Source of the DNA: Lotus japonicus
Taxonomy: Eukaryota > Streptophyta > Magnoliopsida > Fabales > Fabaceae
Reading direction: 5' to 3'
DNA length: 64,000 bases
Assembly: GCF_012489685.1 (NCBI RefSeq)
Contig: NC_080046.1
Span: forward strand, 64,247,984-64,311,983
The position numbers and the translations under genes were made by a program. The notes beneath the pieces were generated by a model. That model ran no database searches. It was given only the letters and a program-made list of their open reading frames with translations, and was not told the origin of the DNA. This document shows, one piece after another, positions 34,593-44,394 of the stretch. Position 1 is the first letter of the stretch. Each line of letters starts with the position of its first letter.

Positions 34593-37500
34593 ACTTGAAC
34601 CAGGATTATCAATAGGTAATTGCTCCGCTTTTCCTTTAAGTAACCACTTACCCAATTTCATTTATTTTCTGCACCCACTTTTTCCATTACTCTTTTAACC
34701 AACTACAATTATCTTTCTACCAACCAATTTCTTTATCCTTTTTCAAAAGAAAAAACTTTTCATGATTTTGAGTCACGGATATATTTCAAGTCTTTCTGCT
34801 TTCTACATTTAATTTTCTAATTGCATTTTTCCTAGTCTAAGATTTTTTGGTCTATGGCAATTGATTGACTGAAAATGTGAATAACTACAAATTCTTTTGT
34901 ATACACTTTTCTTCACAGTAACATTTCTGTATTTTCAAAAATGAAATGATTACGGTAACTAATAACAAAAAATTGTATTCCTGTTGTTTGCAGTTTGTTT
35001 GCACAAGGTCATATGGGTTAGCTGCCCAGTCACAACAACAGCAAAAATTAACATTTAAAGGTAAAGATTATCCAACCACATATTCCATTATCTTTTGGAG
35101 GCAGAATAATTATTTACAAGTTACAACTAGGACATGAAAGTTGTCAGTTCTTAAAAAATTAATGTTGTTAATTAATGTTGTTTTTCTTGTTTTACAGACA
35201 TTGAAGCGGCTAACTCCCTTGTTGATTATGCTAGGAATATCAGTACAATCAAGTGAGTTCATACACTTCCCTTCTTACATAGTAGATAGTTTTACTGGCA
35301 AACTTCTTCATGGAAGGGATTGTTATTTTGCTAAACTGATTATTTGAATCTCACAAACATTTTGTCATCAAATTTTTGTGGTAGTGTTGAAAGATTTCTG
35401 GAGAAGGAATAGGCATCAAAAGTTCAAACTTTAACTAAAAGGGCTCCAATTATTCTGCTGGTAATTCCCTTTCTAATGGTTGAAAACTTGAAATCTTCAA
35501 TTGTAGGACCCTGTTGCATCTGGTTCAGAATCAGGAAGAAATGTTGAATCACTTCTTGAGAAATCAAGTAAGTAAGTCAATCGTGCCCAATGTAGACAGG
35601 ACTAATTCTATGAGTCACTGCTTAATTGAGACCTTTCCAAATCTGAGTAAACTTGCAACCAGAAACTGAAACTCTGAAATGTCCTTCCGACTCAGAGTCA
35701 CAGGATAGTGTTCTTAAGAATCTCTGTCATTTTTCCATTGATGGACGCCACAATATTGTCTCTCCCAAGAGAATGATGGCATGCGCCCAGCAAGACTAAA
35801 TTTCTCGTCTTCGGATGCAAAAAGTTGAAGTTATTGCCTTCTCACATGAACACCCTTCTTCCAAAGTTACCCGAGTGAATTATTTGCTTGAAATTGAATC
35901 CTTTCCTGAAGGAGGTATGCCACCTAGCTTGAGATGATTTGATATCAGAAATGCTAGCCATTTTTTAGCGTATACCTGGCTTCAATTGACATGCTTACCC
36001 ATCTTTACATAACAGGTCCATCTCATGGTGTCAAGTCCTTCCTTCCCTGAGGAGGCTTTGGTGTTGCTGCCTCCCTGCTCCTATAGGAGTTAAATTAAAA
36101 AGTGTGGAACTTGTAGAGTCTGTGGGGTCCTCCGCCTCAGCCCACATTAGAAACTTGAAACTGTCCCAAGCTGAAGAATATGATGGGGATTTGCTGCCTT
36201 CCTCTCTAAGAAAACTTGAAATCTCTCAGTGTTCTCTCCCAGAAAAACAATGCCATATGAAGGACATGCAACATTGGCCCAAACATTCCCACATCTGAAG
36301 CAGTATGACAAATGGATTTCTTGAACTTGTATTATCAATAGGTAGTTGTTCTGCTCTTCCTCAGGTAAATGCCACTTGCCTAATTTCATTCATTTTTCGC
36401 GCCACATTTTTATAGTCTTTTAAACAAGTAGAATTATCTTCTAGAACCCAGTTTATTCAACCCATTTCAAAAGAAAACTGATTCATGATTTTTTAGTTGT
36501 GCATATGTTTCCTTTCTTTTGCTTTGTTTTAAATTTTTTGCCGCATTGATCCCAGTCTAAGATTTGGCGTACTGATAATGATTCAAAGTGTGAATAAAAG
36601 CAATTTTTTTAAATTTCTTTGCAAGAAACATTTGTGTATTTTTAAGCAAAAAACCTAAGAAAGTAACTTACGGTTTTTTCTGGTCATTTGCAATTTGTTG
36701 TACTAGGCCGTATGGCTGCACCGTTGAACTTCTCAGTCATAGATTTACAACAGATCTTTTATTTAACATTTTGAGGTAATGATTGTACAAGCAGAGATCT
36801 CATTATCCTTTTGAGCAGAAGATAGAGTGACAAGTATGATAAAGAAGTTTGCACTTCTTAAAAAGTTTATGTTTTCTGTTTCACAGACATTGGAGTGGAT
36901 ACCTCCCTTGTAGATTATGGTAGGAACGTCAATCATGTTCGTTTTGGTTTTCACAATCATGTTAGTTATTAAACTTCCCTTCTAATGTTATTGAGAGTTT
37001 TCCTGGCTCACTTCAAGGAGGGAATGGTTTTTTCACTAATCGGATTATTTGCATCTTACTTGTGTCAATTTTTCATTGTACAGTTGAAAGATTTATACAG
37101 AAGGAACTGGCATCAGAAGTTCAAATTATGACTTAGAAGGCTCCAATTATTATGTGATTAGTTCCTTCTCAGATGGTTGAAATCTTCAGTTTTTAGGACC
37201 TATTATAGAAACTTTTGGCTGGATACCTGAAGAAAGGTTTTTGTAGATAGGTGGGCAATTCGTTTCAACTCTTTCTGAGTTAAAATACTGTTTTCATTTC
37301 TCTAATTTTACTACTTAATTTTGTGATTATATGTTTCTTAGTTAACTGTAGGCTCTTGGACTTGAGAGCTGATTAAGTGAGGCGCTCCTTTATTTAACTT
37401 GAACTTGATGCAGCTAACTCCCTTGTTGATTATGCTTGGAATATCAATCACGCTTACTTTGACTTTCACAATCGGGTGAGTTCTTAAGCCTCCCTTCTAA

Positions 37501-39240
37501 TGTTATATATAGATTTAATGGCACAGTTCTTCATGGATAGAATGGTGCTTTCTCTATACTAAACATTTGCTTCTTACACTACAATTTGTTGTTATTTGTT
37601 TTTTTGTTGATAGTGTTGAAGATTCTGGGGAAGGAATCGGTGTCAACCGGAAGAACAATTCCCCATGAATCACCTAGGTAAATGGCCTAGAGTTCCCACA
37701 TCCTAGGTATTATTATTATTATTATTCTCTTTGGTTAAGAGTAATTATGGTGAACGAGAGATGGACTTCTTCAACAGGTAATTGTTCTGCTGTGCCTCAA
37801 GTAAATGCCACTTGACCATTTTCATTCATTCATTTTCTGCACAAACCTTTTCCATTATCTTTTAAACAAATAAAATTCTCTTCTAGCAGCCAATTTACTC
37901 AGCCTTTCTCAAGACAAAACCGATTCTTGATTTCAAGTCAGGGGTATGTTTTGTGTCTTTCGCTTTGTCTATTGACATTTCTGTTGCATTAATCCCATTC
38001 CAAGGCTTGTTGGTCTGCTGATAATTGATTCAAAATGTGAATAACAGAATGCTCTTTTCTAACTACTTTCTTGACATTAAGCATTTGTGTATGTTTAACC
38101 AAGCAAAACTTACTGAGAAAATAACTAATGGTCTTTTCCGTTGTTTGCAGTTCTGTGTACATCATTATTATATGGGTTCAATGCTCACCATTAAACTGCT
38201 CACCATTAAACTGCATGCAAATATTTTTATTAATATAAAGATTTCTCAAGCAGAAATGTTATTGTGTTAGGAATAGCCTGAGCCCTATTGAAAGTATGAT
38301 AGGGAAGTTTTCTGGACTTAAATAAAAAGTGTTTTTTTCTTTCTTTCTGTTTAACAGACACTGAAGCGGCTCCCTTGTTGGTTATGCTGAGAATATCAAT
38401 CATGTTTGCTTTGGTTTGTACAATCATGTGAGTTCTTAAATTTCCTTCTAATGTAATAGCTATTCTGCTGGCATATTTCTTCATGGAGGGGACAGTGCTT
38501 TCACTGAACTGATTATATGCATCTTATGTTGTACACTGTTGTCATTTTTTGTTTTATAGAGTTGATAGATTTCCAAAAATTATATTTGCATCAAAAGTCC
38601 AAAGTTCAACTATAAAGGCCCCCGTTATTGTGCTTTTAGTTCCTTTTTGATGGTTGAAATCTTTGCTAATAGAACACAACAAAGAATTTTTTTTCTGTGG
38701 ATGCAAAAAGAAAGTTCTTATAGAATAGGTGGGTAATTCCTTTGAATTCTGTTTTAATAAAGAATTAGTTTACTTTCTCTAAATTTTACTGGCCAAGTAT
38801 GTGATTATGTTCTTTCACTTATTTTAGCTCTTGGATTTGTGGGAAGATAAACTTATGCGCTCCTTACAAGGCTAATTTTTATATATCATTTCAATTTTTG
38901 GTAACATATTATAGTCATTGGTTGTTGTGTTGTGGCCATTACACTCCTAGTGGAAATAGTGTTATCCTGACATTCAACTAGATTGACTTAAGATTTCCAT
39001 TTCTAACAGCTGCTGGGATAGAACTTCAAGAAGGGATTCCAAAGTGGATGGCTCCGGTCTCCAGAGGTATGTTCTTATTCTACATTACTCTGATGTCATG
39101 TAGCCTCCTTAAAGGTTTAAACGATACCTTTCTTACGAGTTGTTTTATTTTCTTGTTGTTTATGCAAAAGGCAGGGATGAACAAGCTGGAGCAAATATAT
39201 TTGGACGTTTATTGTGTTGCACAATGTTAGATTCATCTCT
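34593..39240 (+). repeat. Tandemly duplicated NLR 3' tail, three to four diverged units
   Basis: Recurring landmarks show serial duplication. A GGTAATTGYTCTGC-type motif occurs at about 34,615, 36,344 and 37,782. An ATGTGAATAA block occurs at about 34,877, 36,588 and 38,036. CTCCCTTGTTGATTATGCT-like motifs occur at about 35,213, 36,901, 37,419 and 38,366. A TTGAAAGATT block occurs at about 35,387, 37,084, 37,615 and 38,563. Unit lengths are roughly 1.2-1.75 kb and copies are considerably diverged. The first unit carries a second LRR relic. No intact protein-coding frame is present. These look like UTR/intron DNA of the NLR locus multiplied by unequal exchange. Confidence 0.7.
35618..36300 (+). 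pseudogene. Decayed second copy of the NLR terminal LRR block
   Basis: Aligned by eye, this repeats 32,625-33,186 plus 34,431-34,560. Shared parts include GAGACCTTTCCAAATCT, GGCATGCGCCCA, AAAAGTTGAAGTTATTGCCT, ACCTAGCTTGAGATGA, GTGTCAAGTCCTTCC, and CTGTCCCAAGCTGAAGAAT. Numerous indels and stops destroy the frame. It lacks the copia and solo LTR insertions, so it preserves the pre-insertion arrangement. Confidence 0.8.
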
Positions 39241-39243
39241 GCA

Positions 39244-39913
39244 ATAGCAAGACCTGTAAGGCCACTGTACTGTATTTTAATTTGCATTTTATTGCCTGAT
39301 ATTGTGATGGTTTGATGAAGTGGATTAAAATAGTGAGGGAGATTAAAATCTTGAGTGGAGGAGCAGGCTGGAATCCTTATAACCTTTCTAACTGCAGAAT
39401 CCTTCCCACAAAAATTAATTGAAAATTCAACAATTTAAGTTTCCATTTCCAATTACTGTCTATTCCATGAAAGATTCTTTATCAAGTTTCGTGGAAAAAT
39501 AACAATTAAAAGTCTGATAAGTTCATACTAAACACTAATAAAAATGTGCCACTGAGTATAATCCCTAATGAATTACCTGCATCAATGTGTCATCTATGAT
39601 TCTGCCTAATAAATTCTAATGTTAGCATTGGCCCTATCTGTACATCTGTGTTCCTGTGAGATACTACATATTATAGTTCACACAATTTTATTTCTACAGA
39701 ACCTTGTATTGGATTTTAAAGTTAAAGTTATATGGCTTGCCCTAGTTGAACTATATGGTTTACTCCGCTATACCCTTTAGTAATCATCATTGTGCATCAG
39801 TTTGTTTGTTGTTTCCAAGTTCTTCCTCCTTAAAATAATTTCTCTATTACTACTATAGTAGTGTTTTCTTACCTTATTATATAGATTAAAATCTGATCAT
39901 GAAAGATATTGGG
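39244..39913 (+). other. NLR-locus 3' tail, left part, interrupted by gypsy element
   Basis: Non-coding; homologous to 21,943-22,592. It continues at 56,263 after the gypsy insertion. Confidence 0.75.
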
Positions 39914-39918
39914 CAAGA
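39914..39918. other. Target-site duplication of gypsy element, left
   Basis: CAAGA, matched by CAAGA at 56,258-56,262 after the right LTR. Confidence 0.92.
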
Positions 39919-40246
39919 TGATAAGTATAGACCCTTAGTCAAGAAGGTCTATGTTAGGAGAAAGAGGGGAGTAGCAGGGGATAATAACCCTGTAACTGAC
40001 TCTAACTGACTTCATGGGGGGTTAGGATTCTGTTATTCTGTTAGTCCCTTATAACTGACAACTACCTACTATAAAGGGTAGTTAGCAGGGTAGTTAGAAT
40101 CACTTCTGAGTTGTTAGGAAGAGTGGAGAGTCTGGTCTCTCGAATAACCAGTGGGTTCTTCTGTAGTTTGTGAGTTTCCTCTGAATCTTCTTGGATTCAG
40201 TGTGAGTTTCAATACAATTCTTCTCAGTTTTCTTCAGAGTTTATCA
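39919..40246 (+). repeat. 5' LTR of gypsy element
   Basis: Starts TGATAAGTATAGACCC and ends GAGTTTATCA, 328 bp. Contains ACTATAAAGGGTAG as a probable TATA region at about 40,069. Confidence 0.93.
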
Positions 40247-40247
40247 T

Positions 40248-40259
40248 TGGTATCAGAGC
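40248..40259 (+). other. Primer-binding site of gypsy element
   Basis: TGGTATCAGAGC, one base after the LTR end; complementary to initiator methionine tRNA. Confidence 0.92.
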
Positions 40260-40289
40260 TCCATCCAGGAGCTGTGGTATCGAATTTCT

Positions 40290-40679
40290 ATGGTCAAGAG
40301 CAGAATGGAGGCAAGAATCGAGAGTGTGGAGCGCAACATGGAGCGGATCTTGGAGGTTATGGATCGTTTGGATCGGGATCGTGAGGAAGATCGAAGGAAC
40401 CGTGATGCAAATCGAGCAGGAAATGAGGAGCGACTGAGGCAATTGGAAGTGCGATTGGAAGGATTGTCGCACAACCGTGAGGAGGTGGAGATGACGCGCA
40501 CGACGCCAGAGGCGGCTACGGCGCCGGCGCCGGATGCGGAGACGGCGACGCAAGGTGCGAATCGCTGGCGTAAAATGGAGATTCCAGTCTATGATGGAAG
40601 CGAAGACGCGTTTGGATGGGTCAACAAACTGGAAAGGTACTTTCGTATCAAGGGAGCGATGGAGGAAGAGAAGCTATAA
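40290..40679 (+). pseudogene. Gypsy gag N-terminus ending at a nonsense codon
   Basis: The ATG at 40,290 opens a charged, coiled-coil-like leader (RLDRDREEDRRNRDANRAG), followed by an Ala/Thr/Pro-rich linker and the start of the retrotransposon gag domain (GWVNKLERYFRIKGA). It ends at TAA 40,677-40,679, where the two following copies of the same segment have CAA. This truncated gag is not in phase with the rest of the polyprotein because of the triplication. Confidence 0.85.
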
Positions 40680-41441
40680 GCGGTGGTTGTAGCTTTGGAT
40701 GGAAGAGCGTTAAGCTGGTATCAATGGTGGGAACCTTGTCACCTGCATGCGTCTTGGGAGCAGTTCAAGCGTGCGATCTTGGAGAGGTTTCAGTCAACCA
40801 TGAGGAGGTGGAGATGACGCGCACGACGACAGAGGCGGCTACGGCGCCGACGCCGGATGCGGAGACGGCGACGCAAGGTGCGAATCGCTGGCGTAAAATG
40901 GAGATTCCAGTCTATGATGGAAGCGAAGACGCGTTTGGATGGGTCAACAAACTGGAAAGGTACTTTCGTATCAAGGGAGCGATGGAGGAAGAGAAGCTAC
41001 AAGCGGTGGTTGTAGCTTTGGATGGAAGAGCGTTAAGCTGGTATCAATGGTGGGAACCTTGTCACCTGCATGCGTCTTGGGAGCAGTTCAAGCGTGCGAT
41101 CTTGGAGAGGTTTCAGTCAACCGTGAGGGGGTGGAGATGACGCGCACGACGCCAGAGGCGGCTACGGCGCCGGCGCCGGATGCGGAGACGGCGACGCAAG
41201 GTGCAAATCGCTGGCGTAAAATGGAGATTCCCGTCTATGATGGAAGCGAAGACGCGTTTGGATGGGTCAACAAATTGGAAAGGTACTTTCGTATCAAGGG
41301 AGCGATGGAGGAAGAGAAGCTACAAGCGGTGGTTGTAGCTTTGGATGGAAGAGCGTTAAGCTGGTATCAATGGTGGGAACCTTATCACCTGCATGCGTCT
41401 TGGGAGCAGTTCAAGCGTGTGATCTTGGAGAGGTTTCAGTC
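40473..41441 (+). repeat. Three tandem copies of a 323-bp gag segment
   Basis: Copies begin with AACCRTGAGG at 40,473, 40,796 and 41,119, each exactly 323 bp, the last ending at 41,441. Since 323 is not a multiple of three, each copy lies in a different frame. By eye, copies 1 and 2 differ at about 4 positions, 1 and 3 at about 7, and 2 and 3 at about 9-10. The repeated segment encodes the linker plus the N-terminal half of the gag domain. Confidence 0.93.
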
Positions 41442-44394
41442 CTCTGTTTCGCAGAGTCCATTTGCAGCGTTGCTAGCGCTGAAACAGAGTGGCAGCGTCG
41501 CGGAATTCGTGGAGCAATTCGAGAGATTTGCTGGAATGATGAAAGGTGTGGAAGAAGATCACCTGAGAGAGGTTTTTCTAAACGGATTGAAGGAGGAATT
41601 AGCGGCAGAAGTGAAGCTTTATGAACCAAAGAATCTGACAGAGTTGGTCAAAAAAGCGTTAATGGTGGAGCAGAAGAACAGTGCGGTTCAGAGGGCAAGA
41701 ACTGGTGGTTGGGGGGGAAGAACGGGCTCTAATTTTCGGAGCCTTCCTCCGTCTAGATCAGTGGTGATGGACACGGGGCAGAGGAATCCGTTGCGACCTG
41801 CGAATTCAACAGCTGCAGTGAGCAATCCAGCGCCTGCAGTTGGGACTGGTTCAGGGGACAGAGGTTTACCAAGGGTGAGACCTACTGGTTTTCGTAGGTT
41901 ATCTGAGGCAGAGATGCAAGAGAAGATTAGGAAAGGGGAGTGTTTCAGGTGTGAGGAAAAGTTTGGCCCAAACCATGTTTGCAAGAACAAGCAACTACGA
42001 GTGATGTTGTTGGGTGAAGGGGATGTTGAGGATCCAGAACAGGAGGAAAATCTTGAAGCGGACACAGACCAAGTTGAGCCACAATTGTTCCAGTTATCTC
42101 TCAAGAGCATAGCTGGTTTTACTTCTAGAAGGTCTTTGAAGGTGTGGGGAGAGTTGGGGCAGCATAAGGTAATTGTTTTGGTGGATTGTGGTGCCACACA
42201 CAATTTCATTTCACAGGATCTGGTGAACTCTTTGAAATTACCAGTGGCAGAAACTCCTTCCTACACGGTGGAGGTTGGTGATGGGCATAAGGTGAAATGC
42301 CAAGGCAAGTGCACAGATGTTCAGCTGAGCATTCAGGGCATTCCAATTACACAGGAGTTATTTCTCTTTAATTTGGGGGGTGTGGATGTGGTCCTAGGAT
42401 TGGAATGGTTGGCAAGTTTGGGGGACATAAAAGCCAATTTTGAGGAGTTAACCTTGAGGTTTAAAGTGGGAAGTAAGAAGGTTTTGCTGAGAGGTGAACC
42501 TGGTCTCATTAGGAAGACAGCTTCTTTATCTTCCTTGGTCAAAGCTCTGCAGCAACAAGCTGAGGGATTTTGGGTGGAATTTCAGCAGCTGGTTGAAGTT
42601 CAGGAAGAGCTCGTGGCTGTTCCAGGGCAGTTGCAGGGGTTGATGAAGAATTATACTGAGTTATTCACTGCCATACAGGACTTACCCCCTAGTAGAGTGC
42701 AAGATCATGCCATTCACCTGCAAGAGGGAGCTACCATACCAAATATTCGACCATACAGGTATCCCCACTACCAAAAATCTGAAATAGAGAAATTGGTCAA
42801 GGAGATGTTAGTTGCTGGAATTATCAGGCCTAGTATTAGCCCATTTTCTAGTCCAGTTATTTTAGTAAAGAAAAAAGATGGTAGCTGGCGATTTTGCATT
42901 GATTACAGGGCTTTGAATAAGATTACCATTCCCAATAAATTTCCCATCCCCATTATTGATGAGTTACTTGATGAATTGGGAGAGGCTAAGGTTTTTTCTA
43001 AGCTAGACCTTAAATCGGGGTACCATCAAATTAGAATGAGAGCTGGTGATATAGAGAAGACAGCTTTCCGGACCCATGAGGGCCACTATGAGTTTTTAGT
43101 GATGCCTTTTGGGCTCACTAATGCTCCATCCACTTTCCAAGCCTTGATGAATGAGGTTTTGAAGCCTTTACTAAGGAAATTTGTTTTGGTCTTTTTTGAT
43201 GATATTTTGGTCTATAGCTTGTCTATGGAAGACCACATAATTCAATTGGGACAAGTCTTTGAGTTGCTGTTCCAGAATGGGTTGAAACTGAATCAGAAAA
43301 AGTGTTTGTTTGGCCAAGAGAAATTAGAATACCTGGGCCATATTATATCTCATGGAGCAGTGGCGGCTGACCCTAAGAAGCTTGAGGCTATGTGGTGTTG
43401 GCCTGTACCAAAAGATGTCAAGGGGTTGAGGGGGTTTTTGGGTCTCACCGGTTACTATAGACGATTTGTGCGAGGCTATGGGAAAATTGCTAGGCCACTG
43501 ACTTTGCTGCTCAAGAAGAATGGTTTTGTGTGGAGTAAGGAGGCACAACTTGCTTTTGATCAGCTCAAACATGCCATGACTGATCTTCCAGCCTTGGCAG
43601 TCCCTGATTTTTCCAAGACCTTTGTTATCGAGACTGATGCTTCCGGTACAGGTCTGGGGGCAGTCCTTTTACAAGAGGGCAGGCCTTTGGCTTTTTGGAG
43701 CTCCACTTTGTCAGACCAAGGACAGAGAAAATCTGTTTATGAGCGGGAATTGATGGCTGTGGTGAGGGTTGTTCAGAGGTGGAGGCACTACCTTTTAGGC
43801 AGTCACTTCATCATCAGGACAGACCAAAAGAGTCTTAAATTCCTCACTGACCAACGGTTATGGGCTGAGGAGCAGTTCAAATGGGTGTCCAAATTATTTG
43901 GCTATGATTTTGAGGTCCAATATAGGCCTGGCAAGGATAATTCAGCTGCTGATGCTTTGTCTAGGAGGGCCTCTTATTCAGCTATTTCAGTGGTGCATAT
44001 CCAGGACCTAGAGGAGTGGCAAGAGGAAGTGCAAAGAGATCCTAGGTTGCTGTCCATTATACAGGACTTGTTGGTGGACTCTACTTCTCATGAGGGGTAT
44101 CAGCTTCTTAACCAGAAGTTGTATTACAAACAGAAGTTGGTGCTACCTAAGCTATCTGCCAGGATACCAATTTTACTTAGGGAATTTCATTCTTCCTTGG
44201 TGGGAGGCCATTCCGGGTTCTTTAGAACTTATAAGAGACTGGCAGCTGTGGTTTATTGGGAAGGAATGAGACAAGACATCAGGAATTTTGTGGCTGCTTG
44301 TGAGGTCTGCAATGTCCCCATCTGGATTACTGCAACCTCTACTTGTCCCTACTTAAGTTTGGGCTGACATTTCAATGGATTTTTTGGGGGGGGC
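41119..44394 (+). pseudogene. Gypsy gag-pol, first part (gag to start of integrase)
   Basis: The productive frame runs from the third gag copy. Gag continues with ASWEQFKRVILERFQS, then the zinc knuckle CFRCEEKFGPNHVC. Aspartic protease has VDCGATHNFIS, and reverse transcriptase has SWRFCIDYRALNK, SGYHQIRM and catalytic FFDD. RNase H has ETDASGTGLGAVL. The integrase N-terminal HHCC part is GGHSGF...CEVC. After CEVC about eight codons expected in the family are missing and the frame shifts. A TAA at 44,354-44,356 (expected CAA) follows. Just before the nested element a run of eight G seems one base too long for the frame. The coding sequence stops at the GGGGC target site. A start in the third copy would be needed, so this part is not translated with the native gag start. 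Confidence 0.9.

Noticed and set aside
40248..40259. tRNA gene fragment suggested by TGGTATCAGAGC
   Set aside because: It is an LTR-retrotransposon primer-binding site complementary to initiator tRNA; no cloverleaf is present.
40939..41118. N-terminal part of the longest gypsy frame
   Set aside because: It reads gag copy 2 in the wrong frame before entering copy 3 in the right one; it is created by the triplication.
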